A stretch of 64,000 nucleotides of DNA from NCBI GenBank assembly GCA_036867785.1, contig CP145419.1:1142895-1206894 (forward strand), written 5' to 3'. A model generated the notes under the pieces. It worked only from the letters and a program-made list of their open reading frames with translations. It made no database searches and was not told the DNA's origin. Numbering within the stretch: the stretch's first letter is position 1; each line of letters opens with the position of its first letter. This DNA comes from Plasmodiophora brassicae. Lineage: Eukaryota; Endomyxa: Phytomyxea; Phytomyxea; Plasmodiophorida. A program made the translations under genes and the position numbers. This document shows positions 41,978 through 53,070 of the stretch, piece after piece.

Positions 41978-44674
41978 ATGGTTCGGAAAACGAAAACCGC
42001 CAAGACCCGGTTGGATAAGTACTACCGGTTAGCGAAGGAGCAGGGCTTTCGTTCGCGTGCCGCGTTCAAGCTCATCCAGCTGAACCGCAAGTATGATTTC
42101 CTATCGTCGGCGCGGGCGCTGATCGACCTGTGTGCGGCCCCGGGTGGGTGGCTTCAGGTCGCCGCGAAGTACATGCCCGTGTCCAGCCTGATTGTCGGTG
42201 TCGACCTGGATCCCATCCGTTCGATCCCGAACGTTCGCGCATTCCAAGAGGATATCACGACCGCTTCGTGTCGGACGGCCATTAAAGGCGCGATGCAGGG
42301 CTGGAAGGCCGACGTTGTGCTGAACGATGGATCGCCGAACGTCGGCGGCGCCTGGACGAAAGATGCTTATGGCCAAGCGGAACTGTCGCTCATGGCATTG
42401 AAACTTGCCATTGAATTCCTGCGCCCAGGCGGCCTGTTCATCACCAAAGTCTTCCGATCGCAGGACTCCAACAGTCTGCTGTGGGTCGCCCGTCAACTGT
42501 TCGACCGGGTCGACGCGACGAAACCCAGCGCCTCGCGTTCGTCGCCGATTGTTCGTTCTGCTGCGTTCTTCGCTGAGCGTCTGCTGTTGCCCAGGTGGAA
42601 CGTCGGCGGAAATCTACTTTGTGTGTCAAGGGTACAAGGCTCCCGACAAGGTGGACCCCCGTCTGCTGGACCCGTCGCATGTCTTCAAGGCGATCGAGTC
42701 CGGCCCGGCGCCCGTCAACGTGCTGCGGGACGCCCCGATGAAACAGAAGCGCCACCGATCCGGCTACGATGACGGTGTCATGGTCCTGCACAAGTCGATG
42801 ACGATGCAGGAGTTCCTGGATGCGCCCACGCCCGCTGAAGCGCTGGCGATGTACAACGCGATCGTCCTAGACGATATCGCCCGCTCGCATCCGGCGACGA
42901 CCGACGACATTCGCGCCGCGTGTGCTGACCTGAAGGTGCTCGGACGCAGGGATTTCAAGCAACTCCTGCAATGGAGGCGCACGCTGCGGGCGCATCGCGA
43001 GCAGGTCGCCAAGCAGGCTGCGGCCGACGCTGAGTCTGACGGCAACGACGACGACGGCCAGGTTCGTTATACAACGGTTGCAGCGGCACCCGGGCCGTTC
43101 TAGAACTTATGGTCTGCTGTAGGCAGAAGACGAGCCTGATGAGGCGCGGGAAGCCCGCGAGACCGACGAGCTGGAAGAGGCGCGTAAGCGGATGGAAGCC
43201 AGGCTGAAGCGGGCGAAGCGCAAGCGCAAAGAGCAGAAGACGAAGGCGCGCCTGCGTCAGCTGGGCATGGTCACTGTCGAAGACAACGAAGCCGCCAACG
43301 ACGAGGAAGGGCTGTTCGCCCTGAACGCCATCGAATCCGGTGCCGGTCTGCGAACCGTCGTCGCCGACGACGCTCAAGCTGTTGACGTCGACGAAGACGA
43401 CAATGCTGATGAGAGTGATGATGATGATGATGATAGCGTTGGCGGCGTGGAAATCCTGAGTGACAGCGAAGCGGAGGCGGCCCTGGAGAGGGAGCTCGAC
43501 GAGCAGTACGCGGCGTACAAGGCGGCGTGTGGCACGTCGAAGAAGCGCCGCGTTGATGTCGGCCTCGGCGACGACACGGGAGCATACATTGTCGACAACG
43601 ACGCCGACCGTCAATCTGCCGGGAGCGATGATGATGATGACGAGGACAAGCAGGACCCGAACCCGCTCAACATCGACCTGGACAACCTGGACGATCCCGC
43701 CGAACTGTCGTCCCGTCGCAAGGCGCAACGCTGGTTCAGTCGGGACCTGTTCGCGTCCTGTACGGCCGATGACGCCAACGGCGAAGTCGTTGCCGACGAC
43801 GGCAACGTTGGCGCCCGGGAGGACGCCGACGACGACGTCAAGGCTGACCCTGCGCCGATGGACGACGGCGCCAGTCATCGCCCGCTAGTGCTGCGCCCGC
43901 GGAAAGGTACACTTGCCGGTGAATGTTCGTTGCACGATTACTGAACACGGAACAGCAGGCGCAGGCACAGGGGACGGCGGCGCCGGGTTCGAGGAGGTCC
44001 CTGTTGCCGAGTCCGACGATGAATGGCCGTCGGATTCGGACGAGGAGGCCGAGATGCTCGCCGTCGGCAAGATGTTGCTGCGGAAGAAGAGCCGGCGCGA
44101 CCTCGAGGACGCGTCCTACAACCGGTACGCCTGGCAGGACGATCCGGGCCTGCCCTCCTGGTTCGTCGACGATCAGCGCGCACACAATCGGCCGATCCTG
44201 CCCGTCTCCAAGGGCGACGTCGACCTGATGAAGGCGCGTCTGGCCGCGATCAACGCGCGGCCGATCAAGAAGATCGCAGAGGCGCGCGCCAGGAAGAAGC
44301 TGACCACGGCGCGACGCTGGGAGAAGGTACGCTGCTGTTTAGCGTCTGCGTTGTCGGCTGACGCTCGTGCCTAGGTGAAATCGGCGGCCGAGAGCATTGC
44401 CGGGAACAGCGATTTGCCGGACAAGGAGAAGATGAGGCGCCTGGATTCGCTGTACAAGACCAAGGGCAAGAAGGCGAAGGGCGGCGCGAAGCCCCAGAAG
44501 CAGTACGTTGTCGCGCGGAAGAGCGGTGCCGTCAGGCCCAACAAGGCGACGGGGTCGAAGCGCCCCGGGCGCATCAAGATGGTCGACAAGCGCCTGAAGG
44601 CGGATAAGCGGGGTCGGGATGCGTCGCAGCGCCAACGCAAGAAGACCACGACCAAGAAGCACAAAAGCAAGTAA
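41978..44674 (+). CDS. SPB1: SPB1/FTSJ3, AdoMet-dependent rRNA 2'-O-methyltransferase
   Basis: Five exons: 41978-42536, 42595-43061, 43123-43906, 43956-44326, 44375-44674 (introns 58, 61, 49, 48 nt), giving 826 residues (yeast Spb1 841). N-terminal FtsJ domain: [22 protein letters not shown] motif [19 protein letters not shown], catalytic [14 protein letters not shown] and GGLFITKVF, holding the K-D-K set. Then [19 protein letters not shown], a central acidic coiled region with long Asp runs (43390-43450, 43640-43660), and the Spb1 C-terminal domain [19 protein letters not shown] and [14 protein letters not shown], ending in a Lys-rich tail ([14 protein letters not shown]). It methylates the ribosomal A-loop guanosine in 27S pre-rRNA within the nucleolus and is needed for 60S assembly. 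Confidence 0.95.
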
Positions 44675-44900
44675 ACGCGCCTGTCGCCTGTTTACTCTTG
44701 GACTCGTCAGGATGTCGATCATCGGCAACGATTGCTGGTGCCATTGTGCAACGTGACGCCAGGGACGCCCTGCTGGTGTTGCGTCGGGACCTGCTCGAAA
44801 TCAGCTGTCCGGTACGGTACCACGAACGAATCGTCAACGAGGCGAAATGCCTGTCACAGGGGCCCAGTGACTGGGGCGGATCGGAAACGGCGTCTCCGAC

Positions 44901-44910
44901 GTATATAGTT
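44901..44910 (+). promoter_or_regulatory. Possible TATA element of the Cache receptor gene
   Basis: gtatatagtt lies about 25-33 bases before the first ATG (44934). If used as a TATA box the 5' leader would be extremely short, so it may rather be an initiator or chance. Confidence 0.25.
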
Positions 44911-44933
44911 GAGGTCGGAAGCCACCTCGCAAG

Positions 44934-47732
44934 ATGGCCGCCCAGCAGCGCGATGCCTGCTCGTCCGGCGACCTGATCTCGCGCGTCCAGGCGCAGGCGT
45001 CGTCGATCGCGTCGTACTTCTCGGATGTCGAGACGCTGCTGCGGACGATCGCGCAGGCCATGGTCGGCCAGTACGACAACGACCTCCAGGGCGTCCAACA
45101 GTACGCGCGAGTGCCGCCCAGCGCCGACCGCGACCCGTACCGCGCCATTGAATTCGCCAGCATGCTGACCAGCGACCCTGCCCTGGTTCTGAACTACTCG
45201 TGCGTCTACGACCTCGTGCACCCGACGGTACCTTGGCCGCCGAAGACCAGCATCTCGCTGGCGTTCGCCAGGCAGCACAACTGCACGTACGATACGTCCT
45301 ACCTGCTGACCGACATCTGTGCCGCCAAGTACCCGCAGTGCCCGAACGCCACCAAGGCGCTCGCCAGCCCGATCCGGGTCCTCGACTGGGCCAGAAACGC
45401 GTCCAATCCCTGGTGCCCAATCTACTGCCTCAACCCGGCCCGATTCAACAACTCGTACCTGGCCTTCACCGAGGACCTGTCCCGGCCCATGGAGATCATG
45501 GGCCCACAAGTGTAACGTCCCCCCGATATCGTCGATCGTACGTCCAACCGCGAATCCCACGACCTTGTAGGTCCACGTACTACTACCCGCAAATCGATCT
45601 CCTGTACTGGGCTTCGACCACGTCCCAGAACCGCGCCGGGTACGTGCAACGTGTCTGGATCGTTGTCGCGACGAGTGCAACCGTGGTGACTCGTTGCGCA
45701 GCATCACCTTCTATCCCACGAACTGGTACGACGAACTGTCGCCAAGGCATCGCGACATGAACGCGATCGTCCCGCAGCTGTTCTACGCGCAGCGCCCGAT
45801 GTGGGAGACGACGCGAGCCGCATTCGAGGTCGGTCCAGCATCGACGGGGCTGTTGCACATTGCTGACTTGTTGGGTCAGGATCCGTACCCGGACGGGTAC
45901 GGCAACGGCATGATGACGACGATGCACTACCCGGTGTACTACCACAGCGAGTACATCGGCGACCTGATGGTCGACCTGCGCCTCACCTCCTTGGGGACGA
46001 TGACGTCGGCGTTCTCGCCGAACCGCGACAGTTTCTCCTTCATCACGTCGTACCCGGATCTGGGCATCCTGGCGGCAAACGCCACCGTCTACGACCGGTT
46101 CTTCTGCCCGAGCACGACGAACTGTGACACGGACGGTCACTATGATTTCACCAATGCCATCACGTCGTCGCTCTATGACAGCCCACACAACGTGTCGACC
46201 ATCACGGGGAGCCTGGCCACGAAGTCGCCCGCGTTCGACACCGTCCTGTTCGATTCGCGCGCGTTCCACATGTACTCGACGCCGGTGCCCATCCCGAACA
46301 CCGACTGGGTCCTGTCGACGCTGGTCCCCGTCGACCAGATCGACCGCGCCGCCATCTGGTCCCTGACGCTATCGCCGCGCTCCATCGTCGTCGACCGCAC
46401 GTCGCCCACGAACGTCACGATCGTGGCGATGCTGGAGAACATCGGCCTGCAGCCGGCGCCCTGGCGATCCCACATCAGCGAGACGGCCGTCGGCTCTGTG
46501 GCACCCACGTATGGTGTGCTCCAATCTGGACAATCGACGCCGTTAACCGTCACCATCACACCGGAGGTGGCGTTCCGGTCGGGGACGTCGCTGGTTCAAG
46601 TGTAAGACCGACATTACGAAATAGTAGATGTGTCGTCGTCGCCTGACGCTCGTCTTGGGCGTAGGTACGCGTCCGGGCACAACGACGGCGGGTGCTTCCC
46701 GAGCTTGGTGGAGGCGGTCGCGATCGAATACGAGCCGCTGTACATCGCGTTCGCGATCCCGGCGTACCTGACCGGGATCGTGATCGCCAGCTGTGTGGCC
46801 GTCGTTGCCATGCTGGCTGGGACGGCGCTGCTCATCGTTCGCCATCGTCAGTCGACGCGAATCAAAGCGTTTTCGCCGCCGCTGCTGTTGCTGTCGTTGG
46901 CCGGCGCCGTTCTGCTGTCGTCCGCGTCGCTGACCTTTGCGTTCCTGCCTGCGTCCGACCTGTTGTGCCAGTGCCGGTGGTGGATGACGGCGCTAGGCTT
47001 TATCGTGACGTTCGCGCCCCTGTTCATCAAGACGTACCGGATCAACCGCATATTCAACAGCTTGAGCACCCATGTCATCGCGATCCCGAACGCGCTCCTG
47101 TACAAGGGCGTGTCCGTTCTAACCGGTATCGTCATCGTGATCCTGATGGTCGAGACGCTCGACCCGACGTGGAAGTCGGTTCGGGCGGTCGTGCCCGTCC
47201 CGTCTATCGCGTCGTCGCTACCGGGCTACACGACCACATTGCAGATCTGCACGTCGAATTCGTACGCCGTCGCCGCCATGATCGGGTTCCTGGCTCTCCT
47301 GACTATCTGGGGAGCCGTCACATCGTGGAAGGTCCGGCACACACCCGGTACGTAATTCGACACATTGCACAGCAGCGACTGTGGCGCGCCAATCGAGCTG
47401 ACCGTTGATTGACCCTGCCAGATGCCTTTAACGAAGCGTTCACCCTTTCGGTGTCCATCGTGACCGTGTTGGTTTACGCCGCGATCATGATTCCAGTGCA
47501 GATCCTGAACGACAACAACCCGTTGGTTCTGGTGGTGATCCGCGGCCTCGGCGTCAACGTCGGCATCCTGTTATCGATGGGCGCCTTGTTCTACCCGAAA
47601 CTGGAACTGATCTACCACGGCCGACAGAACGACAAGATCCAGACGGCAACATCAGGGCACGGGCACAAGTCCGGATTCAGCAGGGCAACCGTTGTGGGAG
47701 CCGCTGGCGATTCCGCTGGCGCCCAGAAGTAA
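44934..47732 (+). CDS. Class C-like seven-transmembrane receptor with Cache-type ectodomain
   Basis: Five exons: 44934-45478, 45571-45639, 45702-46601, 46665-47347, 47422-47732 (introns 92, 62, 63, 74 nt; 835 residues). Exon 1-2 boundaries are the least certain; they are chosen so that STYYYPQIDLLYWAS joins the chain. No signal peptide is evident at the ATG, so a 5' exon may be missing. The N-terminal ~510 residues resemble a double Cache sensor: SIASYFSDVETLLRTIAQAM at the start, YYPQIDLLYWAS, YPVYYHSEYIGDLMVDLRL and TPVPIPNTDWVLSTLVPVDQ. Seven helices follow (near residues 540-565, 580-603, 618-640, 663-682, 704-728, 743-765, 775-800). Class C marks are the LLCQCRWWM segment before helix 3, the KTYRINRIF turn and FNEA before helix 6. 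Likely senses a small ligand and couples to G proteins. A truncated copy lies at 54.1 kb. Confidence 0.82.
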
Positions 47733-48289
47733 CAAATTCCCGATATGTTCGCTAGCGTTCATTCTTGATACTGTATTTATGCATTAGGATATTCCCCACC
47801 TTCTCCGACTGATAAATAGACAATACGGCGCGGCCGTTGCCGTTCTTGGTATAAACGAGGGCTGGCGGGTCCATGACGTACAAGGTAGGTCAGCTGCCGT
47901 ACGTAATTGTCCATAACCCGGGAAATCAACAAATCGACCTGTCGCGCCGCGCCTGCTTGAGTGCCAACGTTCTTGTACCCGGTGTCGTAAACTGACGACG
48001 CTTCCGGCGATGTGCACGACGTCGTGCGACCCAGAGGAATCTTTTGACGGATTGGGCACCCGTGCGCGCAGCGCTCTGCCCGCGCCGCCTTGTTCGCTTA
48101 GACGATGGCGGGTGGCTCGACGACCGTAGGTCTCGCGCTCTTGCCAGGCAGCTGCCTCCGTTTGTCGGTATCCTGATCGTTACACTGGCCAGCGACCGTC
48201 GTGCTGGAGTTCAGTGTCGTTCAACTCGTCGTTGTCGACCGATGACCACATCAAGCAACGTGATCTGCATCCGTTCGCGTGCTAGGCGG
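47733..48289. other. Subtelomeric intergenic stretch
   Basis: 557 bases after the Cache receptor. The receptor 3' end is A/T-rich (47750-47800). Several short frames are open but none has a family signature. The border at 48290 is where the duplicated 413-bp element begins. Confidence 0.35.
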
Positions 48290-48702
48290 TGTGCGCTCCC
48301 TGGATCCGTGCCAGGCCTCGTGCTGCACCTGTTGGCGTCATGTCGTCGTCCTCCTGCTCATCATGAGGCGCCTTGTTAAAGAACTTTCTGGCCAACGCCA
48401 AGGCTGCCGCTGGCCTCAGCAGCAAGGCACCAGGGGCAGAACATCGCTTCAAACGAGCGCCGACCGGCATGATCAGCGGAGACGGGCCGAAATTCCGTTT
48501 CTTGGACATTTTGTGGTCCCGAATGAAAGAGATTCCGCACAACCCATTTGGGATTGCGGTGATCATGCCGGTCGGCGCTCGTTTAAAGCGATGTTCTGCC
48601 CCTGGTTCCTTGCCGCCGATGCCAGCGGCAGCCTTGGCGTTGGCCAGAAAGTCCTTAATCACTGCAGGTTCAAAGCACACGTCGTTGATCTGACAGTACA
48701 TG
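48290..48702. repeat. 413-bp duplicated element, copy 1, with long internal inverted arms
   Basis: The same 413 bases recur at 61867-62279 in the same orientation with no length change and only two differences that I noticed. Inside, 48379-48475 and 48560-48656 are inverted copies of each other (about 97 bases, roughly 90 percent alike) around an ~84-base spacer, so the single strand can fold into a long hairpin. Both arms read FLANAKAAAG and GAEHRFKRAPTGMI in outward frames, one on each strand. No terminal repeats or transposase are seen. The flanks of the two copies differ, so the edges are sharp. Confidence 0.9.
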
Positions 48703-48847
48703 CACGTACTCCGCTTCGTCTCGTCGAAGGGCCATTGCACGGCGTTAACTGTTGGCGATGCCCTGACTGCGGAATAAGTTCAAGAATCCTTGGTAAATTG
48801 CGACATTCCTCGCTTTGTCAGCACCTGCCTGGAGAGCCTGATTCGTT

Positions 48848-49033
48848 CTATATTGCCTGCATCAGATACAAAACAGGTCTGAGTTCAGAGTGACATTGGC
48901 GTGAAGACGCTGCAACGTACCCCTGAAACAGCTCTTTCGTCTTCTCCACGAGATCGTTTCTTTGTTGGTTTTCACGTGCCTGGTGCCAGGTCGCCGGCAG
49001 GTACGCCTGTATGGCAGGCGGGATTTCAGGCAT
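48848..49033 (-). CDS. Small unassigned reading frame (61 residues)
   Basis: ATG at 49031-49033 opens MPEIPPAIQAYLPATWHQAR followed by a Lys/Gln-rich helical part and a stop at 48848. It looks more protein-like than its neighbours, but no family is recognised and its start lies in one arm of the adjacent hairpin. Could be a gene remnant. Confidence 0.25.
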   Translation of the reverse strand: MPEIPPAIQAYLPATWHQARENQQRNDLVEKTKELFQGYVAASSRQCHSELRPVLYLMQAI

Positions 49034-49119
49034 GGGACACACGCGTTCGTACTGGGTATAAGATGCACTGTCCATGCGAACTCTTATACCCAGTACCAAC
49101 GCGCGTGTGCAATGCCTAA
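49027..49119. repeat. Short inverted repeat (hairpin)
   Basis: gtactgggtataag at 49051-49064 faces its exact reverse complement cttatacccagtac at 49083-49096, and similarity continues outward (acacgcg.t on both sides, then aggcat). Arms of about 35 bases around a loop of 18. It could form a stable RNA stem or mark a duplicated, inverted border. Confidence 0.75.
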
Positions 49120-49128
49120 AATATGACA

Positions 49129-49437
49129 TCACGCGACAGGCCACTGTAAACCATCGGTTTCTTGCTCATGTTGCTCGTCATCGGAGCCACTTTCGACGAT
49201 CGGGTCAGTGTGGCCGTTTGGTTTCTTCGGGACCGAAGCGACACCCTCCTTCCTCGATGCAGCGCGTTTCGTTGCTGCCGATGCGGCGGCGCCCTTCTTC
49301 GTCTTCAACGCCACGGCACCGGTCTTCTTTGATACGACGCGCTTCTTTGAAGTCGATGCAGCGGTGCCCTTCTTCGCCGTCAACACCGTGGAGCCATTCC
49401 TGGTCGTCGACTCGACAGCGCCCCTTCTGGTCGTCAA
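49129..49437 (-). CDS. Lys/Ala-rich repeat protein, C-terminal exon
   Basis: A minus frame of ~100 residues with no ATG of its own, so at least one 5' exon is missing. It repeats a pattern of KKG/KKR spaced by Ser/Ala/Thr: LTAKKGTAASTSKKRVVSKK, TKKGAAASAATKRAASRK, then an acidic end VESGSDDEQHEQETDG. Such tails occur in histone H1-like and nucleolar proteins. Function not assigned; the antisense frame is a shadow of the same repeats. Stop at 49129-49131. Confidence 0.4.
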   Translation of the reverse strand: MTTRRGAVESTTRNGSTVLTAKKGTAASTSKKRVVSKKTGAVALKTKKGAAASAATKRAASRKEGVASVPKKPNGHTDPIVESGSDDEQHEQETDGLQWPVA

Positions 49438-49538
49438 CTGGGCTCACCACTGTGGCAGAGGCCGCATCAGCGAAGTTGTCGCCAACGACCCGATTCCCGG
49501 ATTAGCAACGCGAAGATCACTATGTAGGTGGCTGCTGC

Positions 49539-49997
49539 ATGATGTTGGTGAACGTGATCTTGGTGACTTGCTCGGTCAGCGTTTTTCTAGCGCCCGTGCA
49601 GGCAGGTGGCGACGGCGACGTCGGCCGGAATAGTGACATGAGTGATGCCGAGTACTACAAAGATCAGCTGATGCGTCCAATTGACTTTGGTGCCGTCGTC
49701 AACGCCGCCGTGGCCGCTCAGGAGTACAACATCTGGTCGTGGCAGGATCTGCTCGACAAGGGCGACGCGGATGCGATCAAGTTGCGCATCCTGCAATGGG
49801 CGCCGAGCATGAGCCATCCGGAGATGCTCGAATCGGGGCTTCCCCTCCTTGATGGTGTTATCACAGCGACGGACAAGCTGGATGATGACAGCGCCCTGCA
49901 TCTGGTCGAAATCATTATGGACAACGTCAAGCCAATTAGGTGGGCCGGCTATGATGCCGAAACGGTGCGTCGCGCATGCATGCACGGGAATCGCTGA
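49539..49997 (+). CDS. Small secreted protein (candidate effector)
   Basis: Single exon, 152 residues. MMLVNVILVTCSVSVFLAPV then QAGG is a good signal peptide with a likely cut after AQA-like QAG. The mature part is acidic and helical (DAEYYKDQLMRPIDFGAVVN, EYNIWSWQDLLDKGDADAIK, WAPSMSHPEMLESGLPLLDG), with no membrane helix and a single Cys. The C-terminal pattern AETVRRACMHGN resembles an ankyrin half-repeat, weakly. A signal peptide, small size and subtelomeric position are usual traits of secreted effectors in parasitic protists, so that is my inference. No homologue recognised. Confidence 0.6.
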   Translation: MMLVNVILVTCSVSVFLAPVQAGGDGDVGRNSDMSDAEYYKDQLMRPIDFGAVVNAAVAAQEYNIWSWQDLLDKGDADAIKLRILQWAPSMSHPEMLESGLPLLDGVITATDKLDDDSALHLVEIIMDNVKPIRWAGYDAETVRRACMHGNR

Positions 49998-50729
49998 AGA
50001 ATCCCGCCCGAGTATCCTCGGAGCCCTGCGTGCTATACTGTACGTCCAGCCTCCTGGCGATACGGATCGGTTGACGCCGGATCTGCCCGGTTAACATCCA
50101 CCTTCACCTCCGACCAGCAGTGTCCCCTCGCCAGTACTCAATTCCTGTGGGCGAAAGTGGAAAGCGTCCCCTGACTGTGCGGATTCTCGCGACTGATGTA
50201 TCCTCTGTGCGCTCTATGTCGCCAGATTTGTGTTCTGTGTTCCGTTGATATCAATACGAGTACTTGTTATGTTTGATGTGGACTCATGATTGCAAGCACG
50301 TAAGGCATCGCCATTGTAGGTCCTGCGTAGCAGCGTAGGTAGTTGTTGCCTGGAGGTCGGCACGGTTGCCTGGCGGGGGCCCGGAGGTCCACTTTGATAT
50401 CACCTGGACGCAAGCGATCTATGGCCGCCCAAGTCTCTAACACAATGTACATAGCGCGCAGCAGACCGTTTTGTCCGTACAATGAGCATGTTGATATGCT
50501 TGAAGAGATTGGGGATATGGAGGATGAACCCTCCCGTTACACAGTCGCATGCGTCAGATGATGCCTCTGCAAACTGCTGTTCACCGAGAACGCTTTCGCA
50601 CACGGGAACGGCCTGCTCGGGGTCGGTTCAGTGCAAGTTCCGGGCGCGGACGACCCGGACGCCCTAGCGCCCGATTTAGACCGAGGCATCGCCCGCCTGC
50701 AAACTTGATTTTTCGCAGGCGGTCCCGGT
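49998..50729. other. Gap, nothing recognised
   Basis: 732 bases, more A/T-rich than the left arm, with only short open frames and no family signature. The 3' end of the secreted-protein gene lies in the first part. Confidence 0.4.
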
Positions 50730-51330
50730 GTCGTGCGGCGGTGCGGTCGTCTGGGCGGATGGCGGTGCGATGCACCCAACGCGCGCTATACACCATGGAG
50801 CGTGCGCCCTCCTCCGACGCCTCCTGCAGGATGCGACGATGCGCATGCCGGATGGAGGGCGGTATACGTCGTGGACGTGGACGCCGCTCAACGTGAAGCA
50901 GGCGCCGACTCCATGGTGGGCGTCGTTCGACGGCGCGACCGACGACCCGACGACGCTGTCCGTCGCCAACGCCGCCCACTGCATCGTCGTACACGGCCGC
51001 CCGACATGCCGTTGCGTCCGGCTTCGCACGTCGCGGGTTGCCGACGCCCTGCCGCGCCTGTCTGCCCTGCCATCCGGGGGAACGCACTGCACCTCCGTAA
51101 CCGGTACGATTCTTCGCCTAACACACAGAGCCAGGCCCTCTAATACGTGCTGGATAGGGCGCGCTTGCCGTCTCCCGTCCAGCGCGAGCACCTGCAAGGC
51201 AACAGTCGTCCTGCGTAGGCGGAGCTGGGCGGGGACAACGTCGTGCCGACCTGCTCCTCAGCTGTGGCGGCGCGCCGATCGTTGCTGTCGGTCGCGCGCG
51301 GCGACAAGCGTGGACATCGGAATGAATATT
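50730..51330. repeat. Subtelomeric dispersed repeat, copy in plus orientation
   Basis: This ~600-base block is matched by the opposite strand of 58300-58960. Shared marks include gccggatggagggcggt.tacgtcg, gccgctcaacgtgaag, gtcgccaac.ccgcccactgc and cctcagctg.ggcgg. Divergence is about 20-30 percent by eye, so old. A third, shorter piece is at 62510-62720 (cgccgcccactacatcgccgtacacgg). Long frames on both strands look like by-products of G+C richness. Confidence 0.75.
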
Positions 51331-51439
51331 GAAGCTCGAGATGGTGCATATCCCCCCGGCGCCACTGGGCCGTCGTCCGGGACCATGATCAGCTGGCCGC
51401 TGCTGATCCATATCGAGGTATTCCTGATTCGGCAATGGC

Positions 51440-52260
51440 CTGCTCTTTGGTGGGTCAACGACTGGCATCGCTTCGTCCATCACACCTGCCCGAGTGAACT
51501 AATGCGCCACGATGTCCCAACTCGTACGCGACATGGGACCGTTGCTCGTCGAACCTGTCCAATTCGGCCACCTTTCAATGCTGCTATCGGCCGTTCGGGC
51601 CGATCTCCAGAAAGGCCCTCACCGCCGCGAGCTCTTCGCTAGCCTGCCCAGGTCGCTACGGGAGTGGGGTGAGCGTCTAACAGGTCGTCCAGAAGTGCGT
51701 CGCAGAGATCGATAAGTGCATTGACTTCTGCTACAATTTGCCCAATCAACTCATTTGTCAGCGTTCGGAACTGGTGACGAATATGTCGTTTCGAGCCTCT
51801 TGCCTGCAGGCCCCAGAAAGTTGCCAACGACCACTGTCGGCACGTGCATGATGGAGCTGTCGCTTCCCAAGTGCTTCGCGGATAATCTGGGCCTGTAGGC
51901 ACGAGGCGTGTAACGACATATTCGTCACCAGCTCCGAACGCTGACAGATGGGTCCATTTGCCAAATTATAGCAGAAGTAAATCCGCTGATCGACCTCGGC
52001 GACGCACTTGTGGACGACCTACTCATCCAGCGGACCACCTCCTTAGCGCCTGGGCAGGCTAGCGAAGAGCTTCGGTGCGGGCCTTTCTGGAGATCGGATC
52101 GAACGGCAGATGGCAACATCGACAGATGGCAGAATTGACAGGATCCACGAGAAACGATCCCATGTCGCGGAGACGCTGGGATATTGTTACACAGTAATCG
52201 ACTCGGGCCGGAGTAATGGAGGAAGTGATGGCGGTCGTTGACCCACCAAAATCTGTTAGG
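51440..52260. repeat. Large imperfect palindrome
   Basis: 51440-51820 and 51888-52260 are inverted copies with a loop of ~70 bases; arms about 370 bases, roughly 75-80 percent alike. Anchors are ggtgggtcaacgac at 51448 against gtcgttgacccacc near 52233; cgcgacatggga near 51524 against tcccatgtcgcg near 52155; ggcctttctggagatcgg-like text near 51605 and 52083; and gacgaatatgtcgtt near 51777 against aacgacatattcgtc near 51920. Both arms carry the same degenerate protein-like text (LRDMG..LVEPV, DLQKGPHR). It arose by inverted duplication and then drifted. Confidence 0.85.
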
Positions 52261-52276
52261 TCGTCAGCCGAACGTA

Positions 52277-53070
52277 TCAGCGGGAAGACCCATCTGTACA
52301 TTGCTGACCTGCCGATGCCGTAATCCATGAGCAGCGATACGACAGCGGCCCAATGGGATTGTCAAGAAACAAGTCATTGATAACCGGTGCCTTACCGTGC
52401 ACAGTAACGCAGGCTATACAGTCGAGGTCCCAGAAACCTTCACTGTTGGACAGAAGCCAATCATATTCGATGAGGCGCCCACGCCCTGTTTCAACTCCAA
52501 ACGCCTCGCTGCGTAGGTCCTCCAGATCTTCGATCTGGAGAATCCTGGTCGGAGTTCGGCTGCGGAATTCCTGCATATCAACGACCGTTTGTGGGAGCGT
52601 ATCGCGCGCGCATGACACTCGCCAGAAACAACCACCCTGCATTGTACGGTTCCGAAGAGGTGCCGAAATCGACAGCGTAGGCCACACCTGAAATGCCGAG
52701 TAGGCGTCATCGTATTCGCTGAGGCCGTAGTCCAGCAGTAGATGGGCCACGTAGATGAGCGCACGATCAAGGAGGTCTCGTCTTAATGCACATGGACCTG
52801 TACAGGATCCCAGGAACCAGGTTGGGTCGCGTTTCCGTCCGCGCGTACACGACCATCTGATAGAGATGCTGTCGCAGATGGTTATCTCCCTGCACTACTT
52901 GTTGCCATCGGACTCGTGCCAGCTGGTGCACGCACGTGACTCCGGCCGGACAGCGTTCGAGCGCACATTAGCGCTCGCCAGCGACATAAATCGCAACGGT
53001 CACGCTCCCGATGTTAACGGTTACGTACACGAGCGCGTTAGACACGTCGCGGCGTTCATCGGACGACGTT
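52277..53070 (-). pseudogene. Decayed gene of unknown family
   Basis: On the minus strand a protein-like text runs through several frames: ALVYVTVNIGSVTVAIYV near 53000, TRPNLVPGILYRSM near 52800, then an open frame 52770-52277 with YVAHLLLDYGLSEYDDAY, FWRVSCARDTLPQTVVDM, IEYDWLLSNSEGFWDLDC and VINDLFLDNPIGPLSYRC. Stops interrupt it and no normal introns rescue the whole. The left part merges with one arm of the palindrome, where related text continues. I do not know the family. Confidence 0.4.
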
